From NCBI RefSeq assembly GCF_015158295.1, contig NZ_JACDXV010000003.1, positions 204,059 to 268,058 of the forward strand: a DNA stretch of 64,000 nucleotides, read 5' to 3'. Shown here piece by piece: positions 48,229 to 58,314 of the stretch. Source of the DNA: Devosia faecipullorum. Its GTDB lineage: Bacteria > Pseudomonadota > Alphaproteobacteria > Rhizobiales > Devosiaceae. Both the position numbers and the translations under genes were made by a program. Every line of letters starts with the position of its first letter. Positions within the stretch are counted from its first letter, which is position 1. The notes beneath the pieces are model-generated. The model saw only the letters and a program-made list of their open reading frames with translations, made no database searches and had not been told where the DNA came from.

Positions 48229-49524
48229 ATGCTCGACAAGCCCAATCGACCGGAAGCCTTCCCGGCGCCCGATTATGCGCCGGACCGTTGGAGCAATATT
48301 GCCCGTTCCTATACGCCCGCCGATGTGCGCCGGCTCGCCGGATCGCTCCCCATCCGCCATTCCCTGGCCGAAAACGGTGCGAAAAAGCTCTGGCAATTGC
48401 TGCATACGGAAGATTTCCTGCCCACGCTCGGCACGTTTACCGGCAATCAGGCGGTGCAGCAGGTCAAGGCCGGGCTCAAGGCCATCTATCTCTCCGGTTG
48501 GCAGGTGGCGGCGGACGCCAATTCGTCGGGCGACATGTATCCCGACCAGTCGCTTTATCCGGTGGACAGCGTGCCCGCCGTGGTCAAGCGCATCAACAAA
48601 TCCCTGCAACGCGCCGACCAGATCCAGACCATGGAACAGGCCGACGGCATCGCCACCACCAATCACGATTTTCTCGTGCCGATCATCGCCGATGCGGAAG
48701 CCGGTTTCGGCGGCGCGCTCAACGTGTTCGAACTGATGAAGGCGATGATCGAGGCCGGGGCGGCGGCAGTGCATTTCGAGGACCAATTGGCCAGCGAAAA
48801 AAAATGCGGCCATCTCGGCGGCAAGGTTCTGGTGCCTACCAGCCAGTTCGTGCGCACGCTCAATTCCGCCCGGCTGGCCTCCGATATCATGGGGGTGCCG
48901 ACGCTGATCATGGCTCGCACCGATGCCGAAGCGGCGCGGCTCATCACCTCCGACATCGACGATCAGGATAAGCCCTTCGTCACTGGGGAGCGAACCGCTG
49001 AAGGCTTCTATCGCCTCAAGGGCGGCATCGACTGCGCCATCGCGCGGGGCCTCGCCTATACCCCCTATGCCGACCTTATCTGGTGCGAAACTTCGACACC
49101 CGATCTGGCAGAGGCGCGCAAATTCGCCGAGGCCATCCGCAAGCAATATCCCGAGCAGATGCTGGCCTATAATTGCTCGCCCAGCTTCAATTGGGCCAAG
49201 CATATGGATGAGACCGCCATGGCCAAGTTCCAGCGCGAGCTTGGGGCAATGGGCTATAAATACCAGTTCATCACCCTGGCGGGCTTCCACAATCTCAGCC
49301 TCACCACGTTCGAACTGGCGCGCAGCTACAAGGAAAACGGCATGGCCGGCTATTCCAAATTGCAGCAGGCCGAGTTCGCCGCCGAGCCCCATGGCTTCTC
49401 CGCCGTACGACATCAGCGCGAAGTGGGCACCAGCTATTTCGATGCCGTGTCGCTGACCGTCAGCGAAGGCCGCAGCGCCACCACAGCCATGGCGGAATCG
49501 ACCGAAGCAGCGCAGTTCCACTAG
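48229..49524 (+). CDS. aceA: Isocitrate lyase
   Basis: 431 aa. Splits isocitrate to glyoxylate and succinate, the entry of the glyoxylate shunt during growth on acetate or fatty acids. The active-site cysteine is in [10 protein letters not shown]; the metal/substrate loop is [11 protein letters not shown] and [12 protein letters not shown] lies near residue 90. ATG 48229 has GAGG nine bases upstream. A hairpin and a parS-like site lie in its leader; control by the nearby ScfR-like protein is expected. Malate synthase is not in the window. Confidence 0.97.
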   Translation: MLDKPNRPEAFPAPDYAPDRWSNIARSYTPADVRRLAGSLPIRHSLAENGAKKLWQLLHTEDFLPTLGTFTGNQAVQQVKAGLKAIYLSGWQVAADANSSGDMYPDQSLYPVDSVPAVVKRINKSLQRADQIQTMEQADGIATTNHDFLVPIIADAEAGFGGALNVFELMKAMIEAGAAAVHFEDQLASEKKCGHLGGKVLVPTSQFVRTLNSARLASDIMGVPTLIMARTDAEAARLITSDIDDQDKPFVTGERTAEGFYRLKGGIDCAIARGLAYTPYADLIWCETSTPDLAEARKFAEAIRKQYPEQMLAYNCSPSFNWAKHMDETAMAKFQRELGAMGYKYQFITLAGFHNLSLTTFELARSYKENGMAGYSKLQQAEFAAEPHGFSAVRHQREVGTSYFDAVSLTVSEGRSATTAMAESTEAAQFH

Positions 49525-49530
49525 GACATC

Positions 49531-49560
49531 ATCGCGCCGGAGCTTCCGCTCCGGCGCGAT
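49531..49560. terminator. Hairpin after aceA
   Basis: ATCGCGCCGGAGC / GCTCCGGCGCGAT, a 13-bp perfect stem with a 4-nt loop, between convergent aceA and the CSD-DUF1294 gene. No U tract. Its right base overlaps parS-like site 2. Confidence 0.65.
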
Positions 49561-49572
49561 TCACGTGAAACA
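49557..49572. other. parS-like site 2
   Basis: CGATTCACGTGAAACA: 14 of 16 positions match the ParB consensus, 13 of 14 in the core. It lies just after aceA, so sites 1 and 2 bracket that gene. Confidence 0.6.
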
Positions 49573-49584
49573 TTATCCACTGGC

Positions 49585-50241
49585 CTATCCACCGCTTAGG
49601 GACACCAGTCCCATGAGGTCGTCGAGCCGGATCAAATCAAGAGCCAGAGTGCCCAGCCAGAGCAGATGTACGCCGGCAATGAGCAGTGTCGTCGCCACAT
49701 AGAGAGGCTTGCGCGTCTTGTGACGCCACAGCGACTGTCCCGATAACCCACCCATTATCCCGAAACAGAGATCGACACCGAGCAAAGTGGCTTCGCTGAT
49801 CCGCCAGCGCCCGGCCAGGGCGAAGCCTTTATCGAGCCGATAGAGCACCAGCGATAGCAGGCCGAAAACCAGATAGGGCCATGAAGCCTGCCAGGGCAGG
49901 CGATTCAGCGCAATGCCTACCCCCAGCGCGCCCATGAGCAGCCACAAAAGCGGCCAGCGCCACTCCAGTCCGAACCGATGACCCGGCGCATTGCGGCGGG
50001 GCGATTGTGTGAAGGCGCGGGGATTGGCGCCGAGAATGGCCACCGACTTGGCAACTGGCCTTCCATCGCGCCCGCGACCGGGCGTGAAACTGACCCTGTC
50101 GCCATTGCGGGGCCGATTGGCGATGCGCCCGATATCAGAAATATGAACGAAATAGCGCTGCTCATCGCTGCCTCGGACAAAGCCGAAGCCGCGCGCATCG
50201 TTCCAATCCAGCAATTCACCCGAAAGCCTGTCGTCCCGCAT
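49585..50241 (-). CDS. Cold-shock domain plus DUF1294 membrane protein
   Basis: 218 aa. N-terminal cold-shock OB fold (residues about 5-70) with the RNP1-like ARGFGFVRGS and RNP2-like RYFVHISDI, then a linker and a C-terminal DUF1294 part with about four hydrophobic helices (including WPYLVFGLLSLVLYRLDKG). A nucleic-acid-binding domain tethered to the membrane; function unknown. Three bases separate its stop from nothing upstream except the Nudix stop at 50245, so the pair is probably co-transcribed. Confidence 0.88.
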   Translation of the reverse strand: MRDDRLSGELLDWNDARGFGFVRGSDEQRYFVHISDIGRIANRPRNGDRVSFTPGRGRDGRPVAKSVAILGANPRAFTQSPRRNAPGHRFGLEWRWPLLWLLMGALGVGIALNRLPWQASWPYLVFGLLSLVLYRLDKGFALAGRWRISEATLLGVDLCFGIMGGLSGQSLWRHKTRKPLYVATTLLIAGVHLLWLGTLALDLIRLDDLMGLVSLSGG

Positions 50242-50244
50242 CGG

Positions 50245-50697
50245 CTAAAATAGGGAACGCCGCAGGGGCAACTTGATTGGAGCGGGAAAGCCGGTCTCGA
50301 GATCGGTCCAGAACCGGTCGCGCAGAATCTCGGGAAACACATAACCGGATGGGAGCGCATTGCGGGCGAACCAGCCGGCCTCGCGGATCGATTCCCCATC
50401 GGCGGGATTGGCGGTGACATCGAGCGCGCCGGAAACGTAGCGGGCCAGGAACCAGAATTTGACGATGCGGCCCGAGCCGTCGACCAGTTCATCGATATAG
50501 GCCAGCGGCCCGGTTTCAACCGCGATCCCGGCCTCCTCCAAAGCCTCCCGCCTCGCCGCCTCGTGCAATTGTTCATCACCTTCGACGCCGCCGCCAGGCC
50601 CGCACCAGAAATCGTGAATGCCGGGGCGATAATGGCGCACCAGCAGCACGCAATCGTCGCGAAGCGCCAGAGTTCCGGCGGAAATACGATGTTTCAT
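50245..50697 (-). CDS. Nudix hydrolase
   Basis: 150 aa. Complete Nudix box GGGVEGDEQLHEAARREALEEAGI (positions about 35-58; Gly, Glu, and the REALEEAG helix), so it should hydrolyse a nucleoside diphosphate-linked compound with Mg2+. Substrate not determinable. It lies 12 bp downstream of comM, and three bases upstream of the CSD-DUF1294 gene on the same strand. Confidence 0.88.
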   Translation of the reverse strand: MKHRISAGTLALRDDCVLLVRHYRPGIHDFWCGPGGGVEGDEQLHEAARREALEEAGIAVETGPLAYIDELVDGSGRIVKFWFLARYVSGALDVTANPADGESIREAGWFARNALPSGYVFPEILRDRFWTDLETGFPAPIKLPLRRSLF

Positions 50698-50709
50698 AAT
50701 TTTTCCGGC

Positions 50710-52245
50710 TCACGCCGCCCCGAAATTGAGGCGATAGCCGAGGGCCTCGGCGATATGGGGCCGCGCCACATTGTCCGATCCTGCCAAATCGGCAAGGGTG
50801 CGGGCAACCTTCAGGACCCGGTGATAAGCCCGGGCGGAAAGGCTGAAGCGCTCCGCCGCCTGCAACAACAGGGCCTGGCTTTCGCGATCAGGCTCGACCA
50901 GTCTGGCGATCAGCGCCGCCCCGGCAGCGGCGTTGGTGGTTATCTCGGGATGACCCGCATCGGCATAGCGGCTGCGCTGGCGATCGCGCGCAGCGGCCAC
51001 CCGGCTCGCCACCATAGCGGACGATTCCGCCATACCAGCGGGCGCGATCATTTCGGTGGCGGACACCGCCGGCAGATCGATGCGGATATCGATGCGATCA
51101 AGGAAAGGACCGGAAATTCGCGCCTGATATTCGGTGGCGCAGGCGGCGCCACGCTTGCAGACATGGCCCGGCGTGCCGGCCATGCCGCATTTGCAGGGAT
51201 TCATGGCGGCGATGAGCTGGAACCGGCTGGGATAGGAAATCCGCGCATTGGCGCGGGCAATGACGATTTCCCCGCTTTCCAGCGGCTGGCGCAGGCTATC
51301 AAGCACGCTGGGCGAAAATTCGGGCAATTCATCGAGAAACAGCACGCCATTATGCGCCATGCTCACCTCGCCCGGGCGCACCTTGAGCCCGCCCCCGACC
51401 AGCGCCGCCATGGAGGCCGAATGGTGGGGCGCGCGAAACGGCCGGCGATCGGAGATCGCGCCGCCGGCCAATTCCCCCGCGACCGACTGGATCATCGACA
51501 CATCGAGCAATTCGCGGGGGCCGAGCGGCGGCAGGATGGAAGGCAGGCGCGCCGCCAGCATGGATTTTCCGGCGCCGGGCGGCCCGACCATCAGCATATT
51601 GTGTCCACCCGACGCCGCCACTTCCAGCGCCCGCCGGGCCAGCGCCTGGCCGCGCATATCGGCAAGATCGGGCATGTCGCCCGCAAGGCGGGGCTGACGG
51701 CTAGGCCGGGGGCGGGCCTGCATCTGATGGCCGGTCAAGTGATTGATCAAAGCGAGGAGGGTTCCCGCCGCGACGATGTCGATCTCCTCACCCGCCCAGG
51801 CCGCCTCGGGACCGGTCTCGGCGGGGCAGATAATGCCTTTTCCCTGGGCCTGGGCCGCGATGGCGGCAGGCAGGACACCGCCGACCGGGGCGAGACGACC
51901 ATCCAGGCCCAGTTCGCCCAGTGCGAGGAAATTGTCGAGGCCGTCCTGGGGAATGGCCCCCAAGGCCGCCATCAGCGCCAGCGCAATGGGCAGATCGTAG
52001 TGACTGCCCTCCTTGGGCAGGTCAGCCGGGGCAAGATTGATGGTGATGCGCTTGGGCGGCAGGCCCAGACCTGAAGCCATGAGCGCGGCGCGAACCCGCT
52101 CGCCGCTTTCCCGTACCGCCTTGTCGGGCAGGCCGACCAGAATAAAGGCCGGCATACCGGGCGCGATCTGCACCTGAACATCGACCGGTACGGCCTCAAT
52201 GCCCTGGAACGCCACTGTCGCAACGCGGGTGACCATCTGCCCCAT
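50710..52245 (-). CDS. YifB/ComM-type Mg-chelatase-like AAA ATPase
   Basis: 511 aa. An N-terminal Lon-protease-like fold (about residues 20-140), AAA ATPase with Walker A GPPGAGKSMLAARLP and Walker B LFLDELPEF, a cysteine-containing insert (CKCGMAGTPGHVC), and the C-terminal Mg_chelatase_C domain. ComM in Vibrio is a hexameric helicase that helps branch migration during natural transformation; many non-transformable bacteria also carry it. Confidence 0.93.
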   Translation of the reverse strand: MGQMVTRVATVAFQGIEAVPVDVQVQIAPGMPAFILVGLPDKAVRESGERVRAALMASGLGLPPKRITINLAPADLPKEGSHYDLPIALALMAALGAIPQDGLDNFLALGELGLDGRLAPVGGVLPAAIAAQAQGKGIICPAETGPEAAWAGEEIDIVAAGTLLALINHLTGHQMQARPRPSRQPRLAGDMPDLADMRGQALARRALEVAASGGHNMLMVGPPGAGKSMLAARLPSILPPLGPRELLDVSMIQSVAGELAGGAISDRRPFRAPHHSASMAALVGGGLKVRPGEVSMAHNGVLFLDELPEFSPSVLDSLRQPLESGEIVIARANARISYPSRFQLIAAMNPCKCGMAGTPGHVCKRGAACATEYQARISGPFLDRIDIRIDLPAVSATEMIAPAGMAESSAMVASRVAAARDRQRSRYADAGHPEITTNAAAGAALIARLVEPDRESQALLLQAAERFSLSARAYHRVLKVARTLADLAGSDNVARPHIAEALGYRLNFGAA

Positions 52246-52317
52246 CCCCCGATTTCAGCGCGACGATAGCAATAAAGGTCACGACGAACAAGAACACATG
52301 AAGAACAAGTCAGGGCG

Positions 52318-52365
52318 CGTTAACCATGCTCATTGCCACAGAGGTTAACCTAAAGCTCCATTAAC
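52318..52365. promoter_or_regulatory. TTAACC-rich region upstream of the lysozyme gene
   Basis: Three TTAACC motifs within about 50 bp (starting near 52320, 52345 and 52361), one of them in GTTAACCAT, which is CtrA half-site-like. The spacing between them is not the 7-bp gap of the full CtrA box, so this is tentative. Confidence 0.3.
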
Positions 52366-52418
52366 CGGGCCATGTTGAATAAAAGTCGATTTAGTCCTGC
52401 GTATCGAGTGTTCCGCCC

Positions 52419-53258
52419 ATGGCCATCGCCCCGGTGACCCGTCCCTTTTCCACCCTCATGCGTGGCGTGATGATCGGCATCATTGCCGCCGCCTTGGCCG
52501 CCTGTGCAACGACCGGCGGGCTCTATGGCGCCATTCCGGGCGACAAGCGTCCCCATTCGGGCGTGGATCGGGCGCGCGGCATGCCCATTCAGGGTATCGA
52601 CGTGGCGCGCTACCAGGAGAATGTGGACTTTGCCAAGGCCCGCGCCGCCGGCACCCATTTCGTCTTCATGAAGGCCACCGAAGGCAAGGATTACGTCGAT
52701 CCGGACTTCCAGCGCAATTGGGCGCGGGCGCGCGAATCCGGCATGCCGCATGGCGCCTATCATTTCATGACCTGGTGTTCGACCGCCGCTGAACAGGCCG
52801 AGTGGTTCATGCGCAACGTGCCGGCCGATCCGAGCGCCATGCCGCCGGTGCTCGACCTGGAATGGAACAACCATTCGAGCTGCAAGACCAAGCCGAGCAA
52901 GGCCGACGCCATGGAAAAAATCCGCGTCATGCTGGTCGCCATGGAACGACATACCGGCAAATTGCCGATCATCTATACCGACATGAATTTCCACCGCGAC
53001 ATCCTGGAAGGCGAATATCTTCCCAATGCCTTCTGGCTGCGCTCCACCGCCGCCGAACCGCATGAACGGTATCGGAACCGCACCTGGACCTTCTGGCAAT
53101 ATACCCAGACCGGCGTCGTGCCCGGCGTGCGGGGGGAAGTGGACCGCAATGTCTTTTACGGCAATCGCGAGGATTGGCTGATGTTCCTGTGGACCGGTTG
53201 CGATCCGCGCGCCATCGCCGCCTTGCAGGCCAGTGGCCGCTGTCAGGCCGCGAAATAG
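52419..53258 (+). CDS. GH25 lysozyme-like lipoprotein
   Basis: 279 aa. N-terminal signal with lipobox LAAC near residue 29, then a GH25 catalytic domain from about residue 58: GIDVARYQENVDF, FVFMKATEGKDYVDPDF, GAYHFM and PPVLDLEWN (the conserved Asp and Glu). It should cut the MurNAc-GlcNAc bond of peptidoglycan from the membrane-anchored side. Followed after about 90 bp by the SPFH gene. Confidence 0.9.
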   Translation: MAIAPVTRPFSTLMRGVMIGIIAAALAACATTGGLYGAIPGDKRPHSGVDRARGMPIQGIDVARYQENVDFAKARAAGTHFVFMKATEGKDYVDPDFQRNWARARESGMPHGAYHFMTWCSTAAEQAEWFMRNVPADPSAMPPVLDLEWNNHSSCKTKPSKADAMEKIRVMLVAMERHTGKLPIIYTDMNFHRDILEGEYLPNAFWLRSTAAEPHERYRNRTWTFWQYTQTGVVPGVRGEVDRNVFYGNREDWLMFLWTGCDPRAIAALQASGRCQAAK

Positions 53259-53351
53259 GCGAAGCCATTTTCCTTGGCCCCAAAAGCCTGTATTCATCGC
53301 CGGGAACCCGCGCTTCAGCAGGCGCGGCGGCGATGAAGAGGGAAACGGGAC

Positions 53352-54359
53352 ATGAATATTTTCAGCGAGTTCGGACTTGACGGGCTGAGTGTGGTCCTGA
53401 TCGGGCTGGGGCTCTTGTTCGTGCTGGTCCTCTTCGCCGGGGCCAAGACGGTGCCGCAGGGCTATAATTTCACCATCGAGCGGTTCGGAAAATATACCCG
53501 CACGCTCAAGCCCGGCCTCAATCTGATCGTGCCGTTCATCGATACGATCGGCAAGCGCATCAATGTCATGGAGCAGGTGCTGGACGTGCCGCACCAGGAA
53601 GTGATCACGCGGGACAATGCCTCGATCACCGCCAATGGCGTCACCTTCTACCAGATCCTGGATGCCGCCGCTGCCGCCTATGAAGTGGCCCATCTGGAAA
53701 ACGCCATCCTCAACCTCACCATGACGAATACCCGCACGGTGATGGGTGCGATGGATCTCGACGAATTGCTCAGCCATCGCGACGAGATCAATGAGCGGCT
53801 GTTGCGCGTGGTGGATACGGCCGTCGCGCCCTGGGGGGTCAAGATCACCCGCATCGAGATCAAGGATATCGACCCGCCCAAGGATCTGGTGGAATCTATG
53901 GGCCGACAGATGAAGGCCGAGCGGGAAAAGCGCGCCACCATTCTCGAGGCCGAGGGCCAACGCCAGGCCGCAATCCTGCAGGCCGAGGGCGCCAAGCAGG
54001 CGCAGGTGCTGGAGGCAGAAGGTCGCAAGGAAGCCGCGTTCCGCGACGCCGAGGCCCGCGAACGCTCGGCGGAAGCGGAAGCCAAGGCAACGCAAATGGT
54101 GAGTGACGCCATCGCGTCGGGCAATGTGCAGGCGATCAATTATTTCGTCGCCAACAATTATATCGAGGCGCTGGGCAAGCTCGCCACCTCGCCCAATCAG
54201 AAGGTGCTGATGCTGCCGGTCGAGGCGTCGAGCGTCATCGGGGCCATTGGCGGCATTGCCGAAATTGCCCGCGAAACCTTTGGGCCCGAGCGCCCGGCCG
54301 GCGCAGCGCGCTCCACCAGCCGACCACCGAGCAGCGGCGGACAGGGCGAGCGCACCTAA
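53352..54359 (+). CDS. SPFH/band 7 (stomatin/QmcA-like) protein
   Basis: 335 aa. One N-terminal membrane helix (residues about 10-30), SPFH domain ([21 protein letters not shown] onward to about 190) and a long Ala/Glu-rich coiled coil ([20 protein letters not shown]). Typical of QmcA-type scaffolds that organise membrane microdomains and, with NfeD, are often linked to membrane quality control. The NfeD gene starts two bases after its stop. Confidence 0.93.
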   Translation: MNIFSEFGLDGLSVVLIGLGLLFVLVLFAGAKTVPQGYNFTIERFGKYTRTLKPGLNLIVPFIDTIGKRINVMEQVLDVPHQEVITRDNASITANGVTFYQILDAAAAAYEVAHLENAILNLTMTNTRTVMGAMDLDELLSHRDEINERLLRVVDTAVAPWGVKITRIEIKDIDPPKDLVESMGRQMKAEREKRATILEAEGQRQAAILQAEGAKQAQVLEAEGRKEAAFRDAEARERSAEAEAKATQMVSDAIASGNVQAINYFVANNYIEALGKLATSPNQKVLMLPVEASSVIGAIGGIAEIARETFGPERPAGAARSTSRPPSSGGQGERT

Positions 54360-54360
54360 A

Positions 54361-54810
54361 ATGGAAATCATCGCCTTTCTGGCCGAAAATGGCCCCTGGA
54401 GCTGGATCGTCGCGGGGCTGGTGCTGCTGGCGCTCGAACTGGCTTTGCCCGGCGGGTTCCTCGTCTGGCTGGGCATTGGCGGCATCCTCACCGGCCTCCT
54501 CACCCTGGTCCAGCCGCTGCCCTGGGCAGTGCAATGGCTGATTTTCGGTGTGTTTTCGCTGGTCAGCATCGTGCTTTGGCTGCGCATCGCCCCTAAAAGA
54601 CGCCGCGCCGGACATCGACCCGAACTCAACCGCCGCACCGACCGATATATCGGCCATGAAGCGGTCCTCGATGCTCCCATTCAGGATGGCGTCGGGCGGC
54701 TGGCGCTGGGCGACAGCATCTGGCGCATTGCCGGTCCCGACCTGCCGGCAGGACAGCGCATCCGCATCGTCGCCGCCGAAGGCCCGGTGCTGCGGGTCGA
54801 GGCGGTATAA
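54361..54810 (+). CDS. NfeD-family membrane protein
   Basis: 149 aa, from ATG 54361. Three hydrophobic segments in the first 80 residues (WIVAGLVLLALELALPGGFLVW region), then a C-terminal OB fold (residues about 90-149, IGHEAVLDAP, GRLALGDSIWR). Short, membrane-plus-OB form of NfeD. Two bases behind the SPFH gene, so the pair is an operon: the classic stomatin-NfeD partnership. Confidence 0.92.
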   Translation: MEIIAFLAENGPWSWIVAGLVLLALELALPGGFLVWLGIGGILTGLLTLVQPLPWAVQWLIFGVFSLVSIVLWLRIAPKRRRAGHRPELNRRTDRYIGHEAVLDAPIQDGVGRLALGDSIWRIAGPDLPAGQRIRIVAAEGPVLRVEAV

Positions 54811-54823
54811 CGTCCCCGACGCA

Positions 54824-54839
54824 ATGGTTCATTAACCAT
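54824..54839. promoter_or_regulatory. Palindrome ATGGTTCATTAACCAT
   Basis: 6-bp arms with a 4-bp centre between the NfeD and beta-barrel genes; contains TTAACCAT, a CtrA half-site-like sequence. Low confidence. Confidence 0.3.
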
Positions 54840-54925
54840 AAACTGCAAGGATCGGTGTTCGTGGCCCCTCGGGCCCAATGGCCGATGCGATCAGCGATTC
54901 CGTCGGTGTTCTGGCGGAGCGGAAT

Positions 54926-56194
54926 GTGGCCGGGCGAAATTTGACATTGCTGCTCGTCCTGGCTGCGGGCCTGCTGCCGGCTGGCGCCAGCAAGGCCGAT
55001 CCGCTCGGACCCGAGAGCGCCAAGCTGGACATGGATAGGCTGCAACCTGGCCTCTATCCGGCGGCACCCGGCTTGACCGGGGAATGGAGCGAAGCGCCGC
55101 ATACGCCCTTTCACCTCGACTGGTCAATCGGGCTCAAGGGCGCCTATACGAGCAGCAATACGGGCGGGTATTTCCTCACCACGCTCAATCCCGCCTTCAC
55201 CGCCAGACATGATGGCCAGCGCACCGATATCGTTATCGAGGGTGATGGCACGATGGCCCGGCAATGGGACAATGGCGGCCATGCCGGGTTAACCGCGCTG
55301 CGACTGGGCCTGTCCACCGATAGCGCGCTCGACGCCAATATGCGGGTCAAGGGCAATGCCGCAATCAATTTCGGCCAGGCCCTGCCGGGCACGCAAGGGC
55401 TCAATGCCGACATCATCACCCCACCGCAAGTGCTGAGCGGATCGGCGGGACTGGGCATCGAGCGCAGTTTCGGCCAGATCAATCTGGCCCTCAAGGGTAA
55501 TGTGGAACGCGCCGTCTATGGCCCGACAATGCGCCGGGATACCGGCCGCACCGACAATGCTGACCAGAACCTCTGGCAGGCCGATGCAATATTGCGGGCC
55601 GGCGTGCAAGTGACACCGATCCTCGAAGTCTTTTCCGAAGCCACGCTGGGCCGCGACATGTTCGATGCCGCCTCGCCCACGCTCGGGGTCAGAACCGACG
55701 CCACCAGCACGGCGCTGCGCGGGGGCATTGCCGGAAACTGGAACGGCATTGTGCGGGCCAGCGCCTCTATCGGACGCGGAAAGCACGATTTCGATGCCGC
55801 GGGCCTCACCGATATCGACACCTGGCTCTACGACGCGAGCCTCAGCTTCAGCCCTGATCCCACGCTCAACCTGACGGCGTCGTTGTCAAGCGCTGTCGAG
55901 CCCACAGGCAGCGACAGCAATGGCACGGCGCGCGTCGTGCACACCGCACAGACGAAGCTCGACTACACCGTTAATTCCTGGCTGCGCCTGCGCGCTTCGG
56001 CCGATTGGGGCCTATCCAGGCTCGAAGGCAATGGCGAAACCGAACAGCGCCGAGGCCTGGGCGCCGGCGCTGACTACGCCGTCAACAAGCATACGGCGCT
56101 CTCCGCCGATTACGGCTATGGCCATCGCGACAACAGCAATAACGGGCAGAGCGACACGCATACGATCAGCGTCGGGATCACCCTCCGGCGCTGA
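54926..56194 (+). CDS. Putative outer-membrane beta-barrel protein
   Basis: About 422 aa from GTG 54926, with GGAG seven bases upstream; the ATG at 54878 would add 16 polar residues before the signal peptide and has no ribosome-binding site. Signal peptide LLLVLAAGLLPAGASKA, then alternating polar/hydrophobic strands ending TISVGITLRR. Similar in style to the BBP2-type porin-like families. The function is not known; the neighbours suggest an envelope role. Confidence 0.75.
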   Translation: MAGRNLTLLLVLAAGLLPAGASKADPLGPESAKLDMDRLQPGLYPAAPGLTGEWSEAPHTPFHLDWSIGLKGAYTSSNTGGYFLTTLNPAFTARHDGQRTDIVIEGDGTMARQWDNGGHAGLTALRLGLSTDSALDANMRVKGNAAINFGQALPGTQGLNADIITPPQVLSGSAGLGIERSFGQINLALKGNVERAVYGPTMRRDTGRTDNADQNLWQADAILRAGVQVTPILEVFSEATLGRDMFDAASPTLGVRTDATSTALRGGIAGNWNGIVRASASIGRGKHDFDAAGLTDIDTWLYDASLSFSPDPTLNLTASLSSAVEPTGSDSNGTARVVHTAQTKLDYTVNSWLRLRASADWGLSRLEGNGETEQRRGLGAGADYAVNKHTALSADYGYGHRDNSNNGQSDTHTISVGITLRR

Positions 56195-56209
56195 CGCCAC
56201 AGCGCAAAT

Positions 56210-57094
56210 TCAGAGCCGGTCTTCGAGGTCGAGCTTGCGCAATTCCTTGAGGAAGCCGTCGCGAATGTCGTCGCGGTCGAGCGCATAAACCACATTGGCG
56301 GTGAGGAAGCCGATCTTGGCGCCACAATCGAAGCTCTGGCCGCGATATTTGACCCCGGTGAAGGCCTGCTGCGTCATCAGCGTCTGCATGGCGTCGGTGA
56401 GCTGGATTTCGCCGCCGGCGCCGCGCGGCTGATTGGCCAATAGCGCAAAAATCTCCGGCTGCAGGATATAGCGGCCCGAAATGATGAGATTGGAGGGGGC
56501 ATCCTCACGCTTGGGCTTTTCCACCATGCCGGTAATGGAAAAGCCGGTGTCCGGGCCATCACCACGAGCGACCACGCCATAGGAGGAGACATCGCTCTCG
56601 GGCACTTCCTCGACCGCGATGACATTGCCGCCCGTCTCCTCATAAGCCTCGATCATCTGCTTGAGCACGCCGGGCTCGCCCTTGAACAGCATGTCGGGCA
56701 GCAGCAATGCAAAGGGGCTGTCCCCGACAATGTGGCGGGCGCACCAGACGGCGTGGCCGAGACCCAGGGGTTCCTGCTGACGGGTGAAGCTGGTGCGGCC
56801 GGCCGAGGGGAGATCCTGCTGTAATTCCCGCAGCGCCGCGGTCTTGCCGCGCATTTCCAGCGTGGTTTCCAGCTCGAACTGGCGATCGAAATGGTCCTCG
56901 ATCACGCCCTTGTTGCGGCCGGTGACGAAGACGAAATGCTCGATCCCGGCCTCCCGCGCCTCGTCCACCGCATATTGGATCAGCGGACGATCGACCACGG
57001 TCAGCATTTCCTTGGGCATCGCCTTGGTCGCCGGCAGGAACCGCGTTCCCAGGCCGGCAACGGGAAACACGGCGGTACGAACACGCTTGGACAC
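56210..57094 (-). CDS. galU: UTP-glucose-1-phosphate uridylyltransferase
   Basis: 294 aa. Makes UDP-glucose from UTP and glucose-1-phosphate. Nucleotide-binding signature AVFPVAGLGTRFLPATKAMPK at the start (including the GLGTRF loop), and the catalytic FVFVTGRNKG and MVEKPK segments. Divergent from galE over 100 bp, so the two supply and interconvert UDP-sugars for surface polysaccharide. Confidence 0.96.
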   Translation of the reverse strand: MSKRVRTAVFPVAGLGTRFLPATKAMPKEMLTVVDRPLIQYAVDEAREAGIEHFVFVTGRNKGVIEDHFDRQFELETTLEMRGKTAALRELQQDLPSAGRTSFTRQQEPLGLGHAVWCARHIVGDSPFALLLPDMLFKGEPGVLKQMIEAYEETGGNVIAVEEVPESDVSSYGVVARGDGPDTGFSITGMVEKPKREDAPSNLIISGRYILQPEIFALLANQPRGAGGEIQLTDAMQTLMTQQAFTGVKYRGQSFDCGAKIGFLTANVVYALDRDDIRDGFLKELRKLDLEDRL

Positions 57095-57194
57095 TGAAAA
57101 TATCTCCTCTTGGACCCGCTGCAGACGTAAAGCTAAATCAACGTCTGGGCCATATCATTGCCACCACATAGCATTTCTCGCGCGGAGACAAAAC

Positions 57195-58181
57195 ATGACC
57201 GTCCTGGTGACCGGCGGCGCCGGTTATATCGGCAGCCATATGGTACTCAATCTGGCTGATAGCGGCGAAGACGTGGTCGTGCTGGACAATCTGGTCACCG
57301 GGTTCGACTGGGCGGTGGACGGGCGAGCGCGTTTCGAGCCGGGCGATGCCGGAGACATCGATCTGGTGCTGCGGCTGATCGAGAAACACGGCATCACCGA
57401 AATCGTGCATTTCGCCGGCTCGATCGTGGTGCCCGAATCGGTCACCAATCCGCTCAAATATTACGCCAATAACACCGCGACCTCCCGCAATCTGATCGAA
57501 GCCGCGGTCCGGGGCGGGGTGAAGCATTTCATCTTTTCGTCCACCGCGGCGGTCTATGGCATGACCGGGCTGGCGCCCGTGGTCGAGGATACCCCGCTCC
57601 ATCCCATGTCGCCCTATGGCCGTTCCAAGCTGATGACCGAGTGGATGCTGGCCGATGTCGCGGCCGCCCATCCCATGACCTTTGGGGTGCTGCGCTATTT
57701 CAACGTGGCGGGCGCCGATCCAGCCAAGCGCTCGGGCCAGTCGAGCCCGGAGGCCACGCATCTGATCAAGGTCGCCTGCCAGACCGCATTGGGCCAGCGC
57801 GAAAAGATGAGCATTTTCGGCACTGACTACGAAACGCCGGACGGCACCTGCGTGCGCGACTATATCCATGTCACCGATTTGATCGCCGCCCATGCGCTCT
57901 TGCTCAAGCATCTGCGAAGGGGGGGCAACAGCACCACGCTCAACTGCGCCTATGGACGGGGCTATTCGGTGCGCGAAGTGGTCGATACGGTGCGCCGCGT
58001 CTCCGGGATCGATCTGCGCGCCGAGGAAGCGCCGCGCCGGGCGGGCGACCCCGCCTCGATCACCGCCACGGGCGAAAAAGTGCGCCAACTTCTGGGCTGG
58101 GTGCCCCAGCATGACGACCTTACCGAAATCGTGGAAACCGCCTATGCTTGGGAACGGCATTTGATGACCCGCAATCGCTGA
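57195..58181 (+). CDS. galE: UDP-glucose 4-epimerase
   Basis: 328 aa extended SDR. NAD-binding GGAGYIGSH at the N terminus, catalytic Ser-Ser-Thr in FSSTAAVYG and the YxxxK pair in SPYGRSK. ATG 57195 is chosen: the frame open from 56784 crosses the galU start region. Interconverts UDP-glucose and UDP-galactose; a related UDP-sugar specificity is possible. Confidence 0.94.
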   Translation: MTVLVTGGAGYIGSHMVLNLADSGEDVVVLDNLVTGFDWAVDGRARFEPGDAGDIDLVLRLIEKHGITEIVHFAGSIVVPESVTNPLKYYANNTATSRNLIEAAVRGGVKHFIFSSTAAVYGMTGLAPVVEDTPLHPMSPYGRSKLMTEWMLADVAAAHPMTFGVLRYFNVAGADPAKRSGQSSPEATHLIKVACQTALGQREKMSIFGTDYETPDGTCVRDYIHVTDLIAAHALLLKHLRRGGNSTTLNCAYGRGYSVREVVDTVRRVSGIDLRAEEAPRRAGDPASITATGEKVRQLLGWVPQHDDLTEIVETAYAWERHLMTRNR

Positions 58182-58314
58182 TCCCAAAGGACCATTGCGC
58201 CGGATCGTCTATGACGGAGGGGTGAACGCCATGCCTTGTGCGCCCCGGCAAGCGGCGTGGCCATGCCGGGGGCGGAATGCTAAAAGACCAGGGATAGAGT
58301 CCTGGACAGATTGA

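Noticed and set aside
49567..49590. DnaA-box-like sequences beside parS-like site 2 (TTATCCACT, CTATCCACC)
   Set aside because: Only one is a single-mismatch box and there is no AT-rich unwinding region or cluster, so no origin is supported here.
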